From contig NZ_VDCQ01000017.1 in assembly GCF_006265175.1 (NCBI RefSeq), forward strand, positions 78,784 to 142,783: a stretch of 64,000 nt of DNA. Direction: 5' to 3'. Shown here piece by piece: positions 9,498 through 18,026 of the stretch. Under the pieces are notes generated by a model, which was not told the DNA's origin, searched no databases, and saw only the letters and a list, made by a program, of their open reading frames with translations. Position 1 is the stretch's first letter, and each line of letters opens with the position of its first letter. The translations under genes and the position numbers were made by a program. This DNA is from Paenibacillus hemerocallicola. Its GTDB lineage: Bacteria > Bacillota > Bacilli > Paenibacillales > NBRC-103111.

Positions 9498-10484
9498 CTA
9501 CACGAAGCCGAACGCCTTCAGCTCCAGCCACGAGGAGACGCTGCCGAGCGGCGGTACGACGAGCGCCCGTCCCTGCTCGACCGCTTCGCCCAAAGTCAGC
9601 TTCGGCGGAACGTTGAACATTTCCAGCCCGATGTTGTAGTCGCAGCCGAAAAACGGGGCGTTCATGTCCGCCCGGAAATTTTGCCAATACCATAAATAAG
9701 GCCACACGCTCCCGTCCCAGCGAACATCGAGCGACACCCCCCTGCTCGGACTCGTCAGCCTGTACGCCGAATCGGGCGTGGCTATATACAGCAGCTCGCG
9801 CTCCGTTCCCGGCTCGGGCATGACCGACAGGTCGGTATCCGTTCCCGCCCGACGCATAAGCGGCCAATCCCAGCTCTCGCCCGTGACGGGATTGCATATT
9901 TTCGCCCCTTCGGACAAGCTTATGATCGAGTCCTCGCCCAAGAACGGCGGACCGTAAGCCAGATGGTGTCCCCAGTTCGCCTCCAGCGCCGTCGATGGCG
10001 ACAAGTTGCGAACGGTTTCTTCGATCCGCACCGTCTCGCTGCCCGTGCCGAGTATGATCAGCTTCTCGAGGCGGAACGGCATCGAACGGATTTGATTGAC
10101 GAGCAGCACCCGGATTTCGTCCGGCTCGTCCTTGACGATCCTGTAATCCCACGGCGTAATCGCCGTTTCCCCGCGATGCACCGTGCCTCCGCGGTATTCC
10201 GACGTGTAGCTGACCTCCGGAAACATCTCCTGCCAGCCTCCGATGTAGCTGATCTGGTAGTCGGCATACATCGCATGCGGGGCACCCAAGCCATTGTGCG
10301 AAATCCAGATCATGTCGGTATCGGTCGGCTTATGCAGCCAGCGGATCGGCTCCGCCCCTTTGTCGAGCAGCAGATGGATGAGCAGCTTTTCATTTTCCAG
10401 CACAAGCGATCGGTAGCCTTTGAACACGAGGTCGTCGGTAATCCGGCAACCTGCATTGCGAAGCGGTCGGTACAATTCGCCCAC
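9498..10484 (-). CDS. Aldose 1-epimerase-like / DUF4432 family protein
   Basis: A 328-residue beta-sandwich sugar-mutarotase-like protein (galactose mutarotase superfamily). Supporting segments are LLDKGAEPIRWLHKP near the N-terminus, IGGWQEMFPE, a NWGHHLAYGPPFLGE segment (the catalytic-His region of the fold) and FFGCDYNIGLEMFN near the end. The start is a GTG at 10484, with a perfect AAGGAGG 9 nt upstream. It is the first gene of the long minus-strand operon that ends left of the window. A predicted ROK operator lies 38-52 nt upstream of the start. It probably converts sugar anomers or binds a sugar; the exact substrate is unknown. Confidence 0.83.
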   Translation of the reverse strand: MGELYRPLRNAGCRITDDLVFKGYRSLVLENEKLLIHLLLDKGAEPIRWLHKPTDTDMIWISHNGLGAPHAMYADYQISYIGGWQEMFPEVSYTSEYRGGTVHRGETAITPWDYRIVKDEPDEIRVLLVNQIRSMPFRLEKLIILGTGSETVRIEETVRNLSPSTALEANWGHHLAYGPPFLGEDSIISLSEGAKICNPVTGESWDWPLMRRAGTDTDLSVMPEPGTERELLYIATPDSAYRLTSPSRGVSLDVRWDGSVWPYLWYWQNFRADMNAPFFGCDYNIGLEMFNVPPKLTLGEAVEQGRALVVPPLGSVSSWLELKAFGFV

Positions 10485-10521
10485 GATCGATAGCCTCCTT
10501 CCGGTTTGGCAGCTTTAATTT

Positions 10522-10536
10522 ACTTAATCTTTAAGT
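10522..10536. promoter_or_regulatory. Predicted ROK-repressor operator, site 1
   Basis: The 15-mer ACTTAATCTTTAAGT is a 6-3-6 perfect palindrome and differs by one base from the consensus ACTTAAT-C-ATTAAGT derived from the four sites in this window. It lies 38 nt upstream of the GTG start at 10484, where the promoter of the first operon should be. Assigning it to the nearby ROK gene (10689-11852) is inference. Confidence 0.6.
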
Positions 10537-10688
10537 TTATTTGCCGCAAAATGACGGCACTCTCGCGCAAACGATGACGACTCGGTTCAGGCCGACGGGA
10601 CCTGTAGCTGCTTCAAAACCGAAACCGGGCCCATTGCGCTTAACTGCCGGCATTCCTATCCATTTCGGACAAACGGTCAATCTGAATG

Positions 10689-11852
10689 TCAAGCTCCATC
10701 GTTCAAAGCCAGCAATCTAACCGGCTCGGACAGCAAAAAACCGAACAGCAGCGCTGCCGCTCCTACCGCGCTTTGCGAAGTTCCGAACGTCGACGGCTCG
10801 ATGCGCAGCCGATCTTTGGCGAAGGCGTACAGTCTGGAGCGCAAATGATTTTGCACGGGCAGCAAATAATCCGCCAAATACGGATACAAGCGTCCGCCCA
10901 ATACGACCAGCTCGGGATCGTACATGTTGTACACGTTGATCAGAGCGGTCTCCAAATAACCGAGCGTATTCTCCATGCATTCGAGCGCTTCGGCGTCTCC
11001 TTGCCGGATCGCTTCCTTCAGCTGCTCCATCGTGTTCCCGCCCGACCAGCGGCTAAGTATGCCCGGAATCGAGCCGACCGTCTCCCAGCAGCCGCGGTTG
11101 CCGCAGTCGCAAATTTTGCCGTCCAGCAAAATGGTCATATGGCCGACCTGACCGCACAAGCCGTTCGTTCCCCGGACAATTTTCCCGCCGTGGACGACGC
11201 CGCCGCCGATCCCGATTCCCATCGTAATAAAGACGAGATCCTGCACGCTGCGCCCCAGTCCGTACCAGCGCTCGGCCATGGCCGACGTCCGCGCGTCATC
11301 CTCGATCAGCGTCACTAGGCCGAACTTCTCCTCCAGCGTACGCTGCAGCGGGAAGCCCTTCCAGCCGGGGAAATTGGGCGGATCGAGCAAGCTGCCCGCG
11401 CTGTAATCCATCGGTCCCGGCACCCCGGCTCCCAGACCGAGAATGGAATGGCCGGCCGTCTCGATCTCGCGCTTCAACTCGTTCATAAGCGGATCGATCA
11501 CTTCGAAATAGTCGTCCGGGCCTTTGCGGTCGCTCATATCGCGTTCGATCGTCTTGATGATTTTGCCGTTCAGATCGACGACGACGATCTCCAGCGTAGC
11601 GCGCCCGATATCCAGGCCGATAATCCGGTACAGGCTCGGATCGAAGCCCAGCATCACCCTTCTTCGTCCGACGTTGCCGGATACCGCTTCGAATTCGCGG
11701 ATCAGCTTCAATTCGATCAGCTCGTGCGTCAAATTCGTAATCGTACCGGAAGTAAGCCCCGTATGCTCGACCAGCTCTACGCGGGAAATTTGCTGGTGCT
11801 GCCAGATCCGTTCCAGCACTTCGGACATGTTGCTCTGCTTCACTTGCTTCAA
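10689..11852 (-). CDS. ROK family transcriptional repressor
   Basis: A 387-residue ROK protein of the XylR/NagC type. An N-terminal winged helix-turn-helix occupies about residues 1-70 (ISRVELVEHTGLTSGTITNL). The ROK ATPase/sugar-binding fold follows, with GLDIGRATLE (79-88) and the zinc cluster CDCGNRGC at 248-255. The ROK GExGH sugar-binding motif is changed to GQVGH (residues 234-238), so the usual Glu is Gln. The kinase-type ND pair is DD (185-186). These changes fit a regulator rather than a kinase. It is the only sugar-type DNA-binding repressor in the window, so the four palindromes at 10522, 14136, 45193 and 51966 are the natural targets. It is downstream of the SIS gene with a 262-bp gap. 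Confidence 0.93.
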   Translation of the reverse strand: MKQVKQSNMSEVLERIWQHQQISRVELVEHTGLTSGTITNLTHELIELKLIREFEAVSGNVGRRRVMLGFDPSLYRIIGLDIGRATLEIVVVDLNGKIIKTIERDMSDRKGPDDYFEVIDPLMNELKREIETAGHSILGLGAGVPGPMDYSAGSLLDPPNFPGWKGFPLQRTLEEKFGLVTLIEDDARTSAMAERWYGLGRSVQDLVFITMGIGIGGGVVHGGKIVRGTNGLCGQVGHMTILLDGKICDCGNRGCWETVGSIPGILSRWSGGNTMEQLKEAIRQGDAEALECMENTLGYLETALINVYNMYDPELVVLGGRLYPYLADYLLPVQNHLRSRLYAFAKDRLRIEPSTFGTSQSAVGAAALLFGFLLSEPVRLLALNDGA

Positions 11853-12114
11853 ATAAGCGATTTTATTAGGCTGTATTGCCTGTCTCCTCCTGACCCGAAC
11901 ATAATCGGTACGCTTCTATATTCCTGCTCGGTTGCTTGATTTTCACAGTTGCACGACGCAGCCAATCCCGGGTTTTCTGACCGGCAATACGTCCGTCTCT
12001 CCTTCAAGATTACCACGGGGCCGTTCACAGCTCAACATGAAACTGGGACGGCTGTACGCTATTCCGGTCTTTCTTTCTCGCGAATCGGGGATGCCGACAG
12101 TCTTTTCCTATCGC

Positions 12115-12759
12115 TCAGCCGGCCTTCTCGCCGAAAAAGTGCCTTTCCAGCATGACGCATAACGCATGATAAATCGGCAAATGCCGTTCCTGAATATCCG
12201 GGGTAACCTCATAAGGGGCGCGGATCGTCACGTCGCAATACCGCTTCATCTCTCCTCCGTCGCTTCCGGTCATGCCGATGGTCCGCATGCCGAGCGCGCG
12301 CGCTACCTGCAGCGCCCGGATGACATTGCGCGAATTGCCGGAGGTGCTCAGACCGATCAGCACGTCCCCGGGCTTTCCGTAGCCGTATACTTGCTGGGCG
12401 AACACCATATCCGCCGCCACATCGTTCGCATAGGCGGTCGCGATCGCCGTATGGCTGACGAGCGATATCGCCGGAAGCGCCCCCTGCAGCCTGTCGGCCA
12501 TGTAGCCGCCTTCCGCCTCGCCGAACTGGCTCAGCTTCTCTCTCATTTGCGGCGGAATCGGCCGCTTCGACATGAAGCCCTTCATCAGTTCCCCGACGAT
12601 ATGCTCGCAATCCGCCGCGCTGCCGCCGTTGCCGGCCAGCAGCAGCTTGCCGCCATCCGCGTAGCAGTCTCTCATCGCCTGAAACGCGCGTTCGATATCT
12701 TCCCTGCATGCGGACAGCTCCGGATATTTGGCGATGCAAGCTTGCAAAGTTTCATTCAT
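12115..12759 (-). CDS. SIS-domain isomerase, GmhA (phosphoheptose isomerase) type
   Basis: A 214-residue single-SIS-domain protein. LLLAGNGGSAAD (residues 39-50) and LSTSGNSRNV are the sugar-phosphate-binding loops, and TIGMTGSDGGEM follows as in GmhA/DiaA. The C-terminal half, ERHLPIYHALCVMLE, matches the GmhA zinc-site helix region. Such proteins isomerise sedoheptulose 7-phosphate or related sugar phosphates. It lies 47 bp after the zinc dehydrogenase gene and ahead of the ROK gene, so a catabolic sugar-phosphate isomerase is as likely as a heptose-biosynthesis enzyme. Start ATG at 12759. Confidence 0.85.
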   Translation of the reverse strand: MNETLQACIAKYPELSACREDIERAFQAMRDCYADGGKLLLAGNGGSAADCEHIVGELMKGFMSKRPIPPQMREKLSQFGEAEGGYMADRLQGALPAISLVSHTAIATAYANDVAADMVFAQQVYGYGKPGDVLIGLSTSGNSRNVIRALQVARALGMRTIGMTGSDGGEMKRYCDVTIRAPYEVTPDIQERHLPIYHALCVMLERHFFGEKAG

Positions 12760-12806
12760 GCCGGATTATCCCCGCTTTCTCGGTTTGTTTAGCGATTCCG
12801 GAATCG

Positions 12807-13970
12807 TTATCGGCCCGTCAAATCGACAACCGCCTTTACCGCAACGTCGGAAAAATCGAGCCCGGGCACTTGTTCCATCGTCAGGCGGTCGGTCATCAGC
12901 TCGCCCAGCAGTCCGGGAAACATCCGCTCCATTTCCTGCAGCCGACGGATTCCGTTCTCGAAATCGGCCCGCGAGGCGTTGACCGAGCCGATTACGCATT
13001 TGTTTTTGAGCACCATTTCCTGATTCAGCAAATCGATCGGAATGTCCAGCCGCCTGCTTCCGGAGGTGACGCCGAGGATGGCGAGCACGCCGTTCGGATT
13101 CAGCAGCTTCATCGATTCGAAGGCGAGCGGCGTATGGCCGCTGCATTCCCAGATCATGTCCGGGCGAATGCCGCGGCTCGCCGCAAACTCGTCGAGTCCG
13201 GAAGCGAACGGTCGGTCCGTCTGCACCGCCGCGCCCGCGTCCGAATCCGCGTCCGCATCCGCTTCCCCGGTCACGGCTGTCCCGGCCTCATGGTAAAATG
13301 AGCCGCAGCGGCGAATTAGGCGGGCATTGATGCTGTCCTTCGCGGAAAGGGACCATACGTGCGTATCCAAACCCATCGTGCGGCAGGTGAGCGCCGTCAA
13401 TACGCCCAGCGGACCCGAGCCGGTAATGAGCGCCGTCTTGGGCTCCCAGCGCACGCGCTGCTGGATGATCGCGATTTGGCTGCACACCTTCTCCACGATG
13501 CTCTGCGGCTCGACGAGTACGCCGTAAGAGACGCTGTCAGCGGGAATCGGCACGACATAGCGCGACCGCTCGACGACATATTCGCATAAAAACCCGTCCG
13601 CGCCGCGTATTCCCCGTTCCGTATACGTGCCCGACTGGCAGTAGTCCTGCTGCCCGTGACGGCAAGCCGTACAAGTGGCATCGCCGCACGGTCTGCGTAC
13701 CAGGACGGTCACTAGCTCGCCCGGCGATAAGTCCGACTCCGGACCCGCCTGCTCGACCGTGCCCAGCAGCTCGTGGCCGATGATCATCTGCTCCGAGCCT
13801 TTCGGGAGCACGCCATACCGGTCCTGCACGATTTCCCGGTCCGTGCCGTCCAGTCCGACGGCGAGCACCCGGATCAGCACATCATCCGGCCGGATCGGCT
13901 GCGGCTTCGACAGCTCGGCTACGGTTACGTATTGGCGATCTGCGCCATTTCGGATTACAACCGCTTTCAT
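12807..13970 (-). CDS. Zinc-dependent sugar dehydrogenase (glucose 1-dehydrogenase-like MDR)
   Basis: A 387-residue medium-chain dehydrogenase/reductase resembling archaeal-type glucose 1-dehydrogenases. It has GLDGTDREI near residue 45, the GHELLG zinc-binding motif, a structural zinc lobe CGDATCTACRHGQQDYC, the EPQSIVEK segment typical of glucose dehydrogenase, and a nucleotide-binding GSGPLGVL. An acidic low-complexity insert (Glu, then alternating Ala/Asp, residues about 234-247) interrupts the nucleotide-binding domain; its DNA is a 6-bp-period repeat at 13231-13268. Start ATG at 13970 with GGAG 7 nt upstream. Expected reaction: aldose + NAD(P) to aldonolactone. It heads the sdh-SIS-ROK group. 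Confidence 0.87.
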   Translation of the reverse strand: MKAVVIRNGADRQYVTVAELSKPQPIRPDDVLIRVLAVGLDGTDREIVQDRYGVLPKGSEQMIIGHELLGTVEQAGPESDLSPGELVTVLVRRPCGDATCTACRHGQQDYCQSGTYTERGIRGADGFLCEYVVERSRYVVPIPADSVSYGVLVEPQSIVEKVCSQIAIIQQRVRWEPKTALITGSGPLGVLTALTCRTMGLDTHVWSLSAKDSINARLIRRCGSFYHEAGTAVTGEADADADSDAGAAVQTDRPFASGLDEFAASRGIRPDMIWECSGHTPLAFESMKLLNPNGVLAILGVTSGSRRLDIPIDLLNQEMVLKNKCVIGSVNASRADFENGIRRLQEMERMFPGLLGELMTDRLTMEQVPGLDFSDVAVKAVVDLTGR

Positions 13971-14132
13971 AAAGCGTCTCCTTCCTTGTTTCCCGTTCGC
14001 CCGACGCGTAGTTGCAGCACGTCTATCGGCTGGACAAGCAAATATCGGATCACGTATCGGATAGGCAAACAAGCTGGCATGCGAACACTTTGTATCCTGG
14101 TTCCACAGCCGTAAAAGTATTAGCGCGGGCAA

Positions 14133-14161
14133 TTTACTTAATCATTAATTAAATGTATTAT
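14133..14161 (+). promoter_or_regulatory. Predicted sigma-A promoter of the CehA-like gene
   Basis: The -35 box TTTACT (14133-14138) is separated by 17 nt from the -10 box TATTAT (14156-14161). Operator site 2 fills most of the spacer, so a bound repressor would block RNA polymerase. Confidence 0.5.
14136..14150. promoter_or_regulatory. Predicted ROK-repressor operator, site 2
   Basis: ACTTAATCATTAATT has one mismatch to the consensus ACTTAAT-C-ATTAAGT. It lies in the divergent region, so it could control both the dehydrogenase-SIS-ROK group (which would give autoregulation) and the CehA-like gene. Confidence 0.6.
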
Positions 14162-14448
14162 AAGGCTATAGCCGAACTCTTGTAAACAGCTTTCAGCACA
14201 AGTTTCCGGGCAATGGCATTGGAAGCGGGAGCGCCGGACGAAATTTCGGCATGTCGTGTAATGCGTTTTTTGTGGAGGGAATCGCTTCCCTCATGTAATC
14301 GCGGCTTCGCCAACTTGCCGGTTGACATCAACGTACATGCGAGTCTTGCTTTGTTCCTTCCATCAATCGTATTTTACGCTTCGCGCGGCTCAGCTAGTGC
14401 TTACGATGCCGGCTTTACTCTGTAGAGCTATTAGGAGGTTTGCCCACC

Positions 14449-17103
14449 ATGCAACCGAATTCGACGAACGGGGATCCCCGGTTCGTACCCGTATCCTTGC
14501 AATCGGCGTATAACCGCTCCATCTCGGGATTGCAGCCCGGTGACTGCTCCGATACGGTACTCGCAAATAAAGATAAGCTGCTTACCGGCCGGCAACAGCT
14601 ATGGGGAGTGCCGTTTTCGCTCGGCCTGCCGGACGGCGCAAGCAATGTGATCGTATTGAAGGACCGCGAGGTCGAGCTAGACTTTCCGCACTCGCTTCAC
14701 GACCGCCAGCTGCTGTTCGTGCATGCCGCCGACTTCAAGGAAAGCGACGCCTCTCCCGACGGCATCATCAGCCCGATGATGGGCAACCCGCGTCTCGGCG
14801 AAACCGTGTGCGAATACGTGCTGCACTATTCGGACGGCTCCGCGGTTGCGTTTCCGATCCGTCGCCGGTACCAGATCAGCGAATTTCAGGTCAAATGGGG
14901 AGAAAACAGCTTCGAGTCGTTCAAGCACGTCAAGCCTCGTACGATGGCCACCAACACCGACCTGCTGCATAAGGAAGCGCCGACGATTCCTTGGGGACAA
15001 AGCCAGCTCCGCACGACGTTCCCCGGCTTCGGCAGCGTCATGCACCACTGGCTGTACGCGCTGCAAAATCCGCATCCGGACAAGGAGCTTGTTCGGCTCG
15101 TCATGCAGCCGTGCGACGGTACGGCATTCATTTTCGGCATAACCCGAACGAATCTCGCAACGAACCCGTTTCGCTGGGACGCCCGACGCAAGGCCCGATT
15201 CGTATCCGCTCCCGGCTTCGTGCCGCAGCCGTTCGGAGAAAGCGCCAATATCGGCATCGATCTGGGCGAGGTCATCTCCGTAACGCCCGCACTCGAATAC
15301 GATCACACCGGATGGCTGAACAATCCGAATCCGCGTCTGCCTTCGCCGAAGCCGAACGAATGGATCGTGGAATATACCGCCCACCCGGATGCCCTTATTC
15401 GCATTCATAACGAATCGACGGCAACAATTCCTCTGCGCGAATTGCCCGCCCGCCCCGAATGGTCGTTATCGGAGAATGCGCTGCGCAAAGTAACCGTACG
15501 CATCACGGAGCGTGCCGGAGGCCGCAAGGTAGCGGCCAAAATTCATGTGCACGGGGCATTCGGCGACTATATAGCCCCCGTCAACGGGCATCGAATCCCG
15601 AATGCGCACTGGTTCGAGGATTACGGCGCGGAATACGTACAGGATTTTCATTACAGCGCTTACATTGACGGCGAAGCCGAGTACAAGCTTCCGCTCGGGG
15701 ACGTATACATCGAAGTGACGAAAGGCTTCGAGCTCAAACCGGTGCGCAAGCGCTTCACGATTGCGGCGGAAACGAATCTGATCGCCATCGAGCTTGATCG
15801 CGTGTTGGACTGGAGGCAGAAGGGCTGGGTAACGGCGGATACGCACGTTCACTTCCTCTCGCCCCAGACTGCGCTGCTGGAGGGAGACGCCGAGGGCGTC
15901 AACGTAGTCAATCTGCTGACGAGCCAGTGGGGCGAAATGTTCAGCAACCTTGGCGACTTCGACGGCAAGACGACGATCGGGAGCAAAGAAAACGGCGGCT
16001 CCGGCGAATATTTGGTTCGCGTCGGAACGGAAAACCGCCAGCATGTGCTCGGACATATTTCGCTGATCGGCTACGAAGGGAAAATGATCGTTCCGCTATG
16101 CACCGGCGGGCCCGACGAATCGGGACTGGGCGATCCGCTGGAAGCGACGGTTACGGAATGGGCCAAGCAATGCCGCGAACAGAACGGCATAGTCGTCATG
16201 CCCCACCTGCCGAACCCGCGGGCCGAAGGCGCCGCCGCGCTCGTGCTGGGGGAAATCGATGCGGTGGAGATGTGCTCCTTCGAAAATATCGGGATCAATC
16301 CGTATTCGCTGTCCGACTGGTACCGGTATTTGAACTGCGGCTACAAAGCCCCTGCCGTCGGCGGCACCGACAAAATGTCGCAGCAAACCGCAGTCGGCAC
16401 GATCCGCACCTATTCGCTTATCCGCAACGAGCCCTTTACCTACGAATCGTGGATGGATTCCGTTCGCCGGGGGCATACGTTCGCTACGCTCGGGCCGCTG
16501 CTCGACTTCCGCGTCGGCGATTGCGAGATGGGCTCGCTGATGCAGCTGCCTGCTTCGGGCGGTACGCTGGACGTCGTCTGGCAAGTATCGTCCGTTACGG
16601 TGCCGGTCACGAAAATCGAGCTAGTCGTAGACGGGCTGCTTCGCGAGAGCGTCGCCGTCGATCCGGAGGTCGGCCATTACGCGGGTCATTGGTCCGTTCC
16701 CGTCAAGGATAGCTGCTGGATCGCCCTGCGTATCCGAGGCAAGTACCACGACCAGTCGGAGATGATCGCGGCCCATTCCAGCGCCGTCACCGTTATCGTC
16801 GACGGGAAGTCGTGCTTCAATGCGACCGATGCCGTTACCATACTGGAGCAGATCGAAGGCTCCACCGCCTATATCAAAACGCTCGCGACCAAAGCCGACG
16901 AGCAGACGTACAAGCGGCTGCTCCTGACCTTGACGAGCGCCCAAAGGGCGCTGCACAACCGGATGCATAGGCATGGCGTCATGCATCATCACTCCGCTCC
17001 AGACCGGCACGAGCATCACGATCACGATCATGATCACCGGCATGGTTCCGGCCACAAGCATGGACACGGTCATAGTCACAACCTTGACCACAAGCACGAC
17101 TAA
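14449..17103 (+). CDS. CehA/McbA family metallohydrolase with His-rich tail
   Basis: An 884-residue protein. Its PHP-type metallohydrolase domain begins near residue 460 with GWVTADTHVHF and contains the metal-site segments LGHISLIGYEG, IVVMPHLPNP and AVGGTDKM, as in the CehA/McbA family. The first 450 residues are beta-rich and look like a substrate-binding domain. The last 45 residues are a His/Asp-rich tail (HEHHDHDHDHRHGSGHKHG), probably binding or storing metal. I chose the ATG at 14449, 10 nt after AGGAGG; a TTG 9 nt upstream is only 1 nt from that site. No signal peptide was seen. The hydrolysed bond is unknown; named members act on carbamate or ester bonds. Confidence 0.82.
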   Translation: MQPNSTNGDPRFVPVSLQSAYNRSISGLQPGDCSDTVLANKDKLLTGRQQLWGVPFSLGLPDGASNVIVLKDREVELDFPHSLHDRQLLFVHAADFKESDASPDGIISPMMGNPRLGETVCEYVLHYSDGSAVAFPIRRRYQISEFQVKWGENSFESFKHVKPRTMATNTDLLHKEAPTIPWGQSQLRTTFPGFGSVMHHWLYALQNPHPDKELVRLVMQPCDGTAFIFGITRTNLATNPFRWDARRKARFVSAPGFVPQPFGESANIGIDLGEVISVTPALEYDHTGWLNNPNPRLPSPKPNEWIVEYTAHPDALIRIHNESTATIPLRELPARPEWSLSENALRKVTVRITERAGGRKVAAKIHVHGAFGDYIAPVNGHRIPNAHWFEDYGAEYVQDFHYSAYIDGEAEYKLPLGDVYIEVTKGFELKPVRKRFTIAAETNLIAIELDRVLDWRQKGWVTADTHVHFLSPQTALLEGDAEGVNVVNLLTSQWGEMFSNLGDFDGKTTIGSKENGGSGEYLVRVGTENRQHVLGHISLIGYEGKMIVPLCTGGPDESGLGDPLEATVTEWAKQCREQNGIVVMPHLPNPRAEGAAALVLGEIDAVEMCSFENIGINPYSLSDWYRYLNCGYKAPAVGGTDKMSQQTAVGTIRTYSLIRNEPFTYESWMDSVRRGHTFATLGPLLDFRVGDCEMGSLMQLPASGGTLDVVWQVSSVTVPVTKIELVVDGLLRESVAVDPEVGHYAGHWSVPVKDSCWIALRIRGKYHDQSEMIAAHSSAVTVIVDGKSCFNATDAVTILEQIEGSTAYIKTLATKADEQTYKRLLLTLTSAQRALHNRMHRHGVMHHHSAPDRHEHHDHDHDHRHGSGHKHGHGHSHNLDHKHD

Positions 17104-17123
17104 CGCAATTTGGGAAATAGAAG

Positions 17124-17166
17124 CAAGCCGTGCGGTCCTGCCGAAAGACGCGACCGTTACGGCTTG
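17124..17166 (+). terminator. Possible terminator after the CehA-like gene
   Basis: CAAGCCGT (17124-17131) pairs with ACGGCTTG (17159-17166), with an inner GGTC/GACC pair, followed by a short TTT. The hairpin is good but the T-tract is weak. Confidence 0.4.
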
Positions 17167-17272
17167 TTTGGCTGCGCCATGTATGATCCGCAGAACGGCC
17201 GTCCTGTTAATGGGAATGCGGCATGGAAGCGGATGTCGGTTTCGTGCTATCGATCGGCTGTCCGGCGATTAG

Positions 17273-17480
17273 TGAGCCGAACCTGCTTATTATTGAACCT
17301 CACTGCGCTGTTCGGGTCGTTGGCAAGGCAAATCGAGAAATAGTGAACCATAAGTAACTATTGCTGAACTCAAGTTCACTAACAATAAAATGCGGTTCAC
17401 TAATCGCCGAATTCGTGCATCCGGCAAGCGATTAGAGCAATGAAGTAATGAAGTTCACTAATAATGAAGTTGGGTTCATT
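17273..17480. repeat. Degenerate TTCACTA-type intergenic repeats
   Basis: Scattered short inverted and direct copies of a GAACC/TTCACTAAT element occur here, for example TTCACTAACAATAAA, GGTTCACTAATCGCC and AAGTTCACTAATAATG. Similar elements recur at 45960-46320, next to the other 123-bp array. No gene is supported in this stretch. Confidence 0.6.
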
Positions 17481-17514
17481 ATTTCCGCCGCGATGTGCGA
17501 TGAAACTTTGATGT

Positions 17515-17816
17515 TGCATCCATTCACTCCGATAGGGCGACTCTTACCTGCCGCATCTAGTTTTGTAGTGCTGATTTCAGCGCTATTGTCGCTCGCTGAC
17601 TGCTACTTCCGCCAAATAAGGTTGGTTTCAACCTTATTTTCCCCGTTCACCCCGATTCGGCCACTCTTACCTGTCGAAGTCGGGTACATAATGCTGATTT
17701 CAGCGCTATTCGAGCACACTGACTGCTACTTCCGCGAAATAAGGTTGGTTTCAGCTCTATTCCCCCGTTCATCCCGAACCAGTGGCATTTTACCGCCCAT
17801 TCTTAGCCGTCAGCCG
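17515..17816. repeat. 123-bp tandem repeat array A (about 2.4 units)
   Basis: CTGATTTCAGCGCTATT starts at 17571 and again at 17694, exactly 123 bp apart. The end of an earlier, more diverged unit is seen from about 17515 (CTCTTACCTG shared). Unit 1 has a perfect hairpin AAATAAGGTTG-gttt-CAACCTTATTT at 17614-17639. Array B at 45.4-45.9 kb has the same unit length and an alignable core (CGCGAAATAAGGT ... CCTTATTT). A plus-strand reading frame stays open through it only because 123 is a multiple of three; it has no convincing start signal. Confidence 0.85.
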
Positions 17817-17951
17817 GCAATTTGCCCGACTCGGCAGCTTCAGCTTCCACTCCTTTCTTCGCCGATTTCGGCGAGCATCCATGAGGTTGGCTACTAGCAC
17901 TCTGCCGCTCTAAGGTGCATCGCCGATTTTCCTTTGCAACAAACAGACCGC

Positions 17952-17981
17952 TTGACACGAAACCAAAAGGTGTCATATTAT
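17952..17981 (+). promoter_or_regulatory. Promoter and probable ArsR operator of the DUF3052-SRPBCC-ArsR operon
   Basis: A consensus -35 TTGACA (17952-17957) and -10 TATTAT (17976-17981) are separated by 18 nt. The spacer carries an inverted repeat TGACAC-N11-GTGTCA (17953-17958 and 17970-17975), a likely binding site for the ArsR-type protein encoded third in the operon. A near-direct repeat CGAAACCAAA occurs at 17958 and 17989, 31 bp apart. Confidence 0.7.
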
Positions 17982-18026
17982 AAAAAAGCGAAACCAAATG
18001 GATTCCTATTCGGAGGCATTCGACAA

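Larger units (their letters stand above)
13971..14448. other. Divergent intergenic region between dehydrogenase and CehA-like genes
   Basis: A 478-bp non-coding region between divergent genes. It holds predicted operator site 2, a plus-strand promoter (below), a long untranslated leader of about 280 nt for the CehA-like gene and a small perfect hairpin (GAGGGAA-TCGC-TTCCCTC, 14275-14292). I could not identify a riboswitch family. The dehydrogenase promoter on the other strand was not resolved. Confidence 0.6.

Noticed and set aside
14181..14195. A CcpA cre-like sequence TGTAAACAGCTTTCA upstream of the CehA-like gene
   Set aside because: It is one base longer than the 14-bp cre consensus, so the half sites are out of register, and it lies downstream of the predicted promoter. 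Not strong enough to call.
17448..17897. A 149-codon plus-strand open frame with hydrophobic repeats
   Set aside because: It overlies repeat array A, again open only because of the 123-bp period. No ribosome-binding site and no homology that I recognise.
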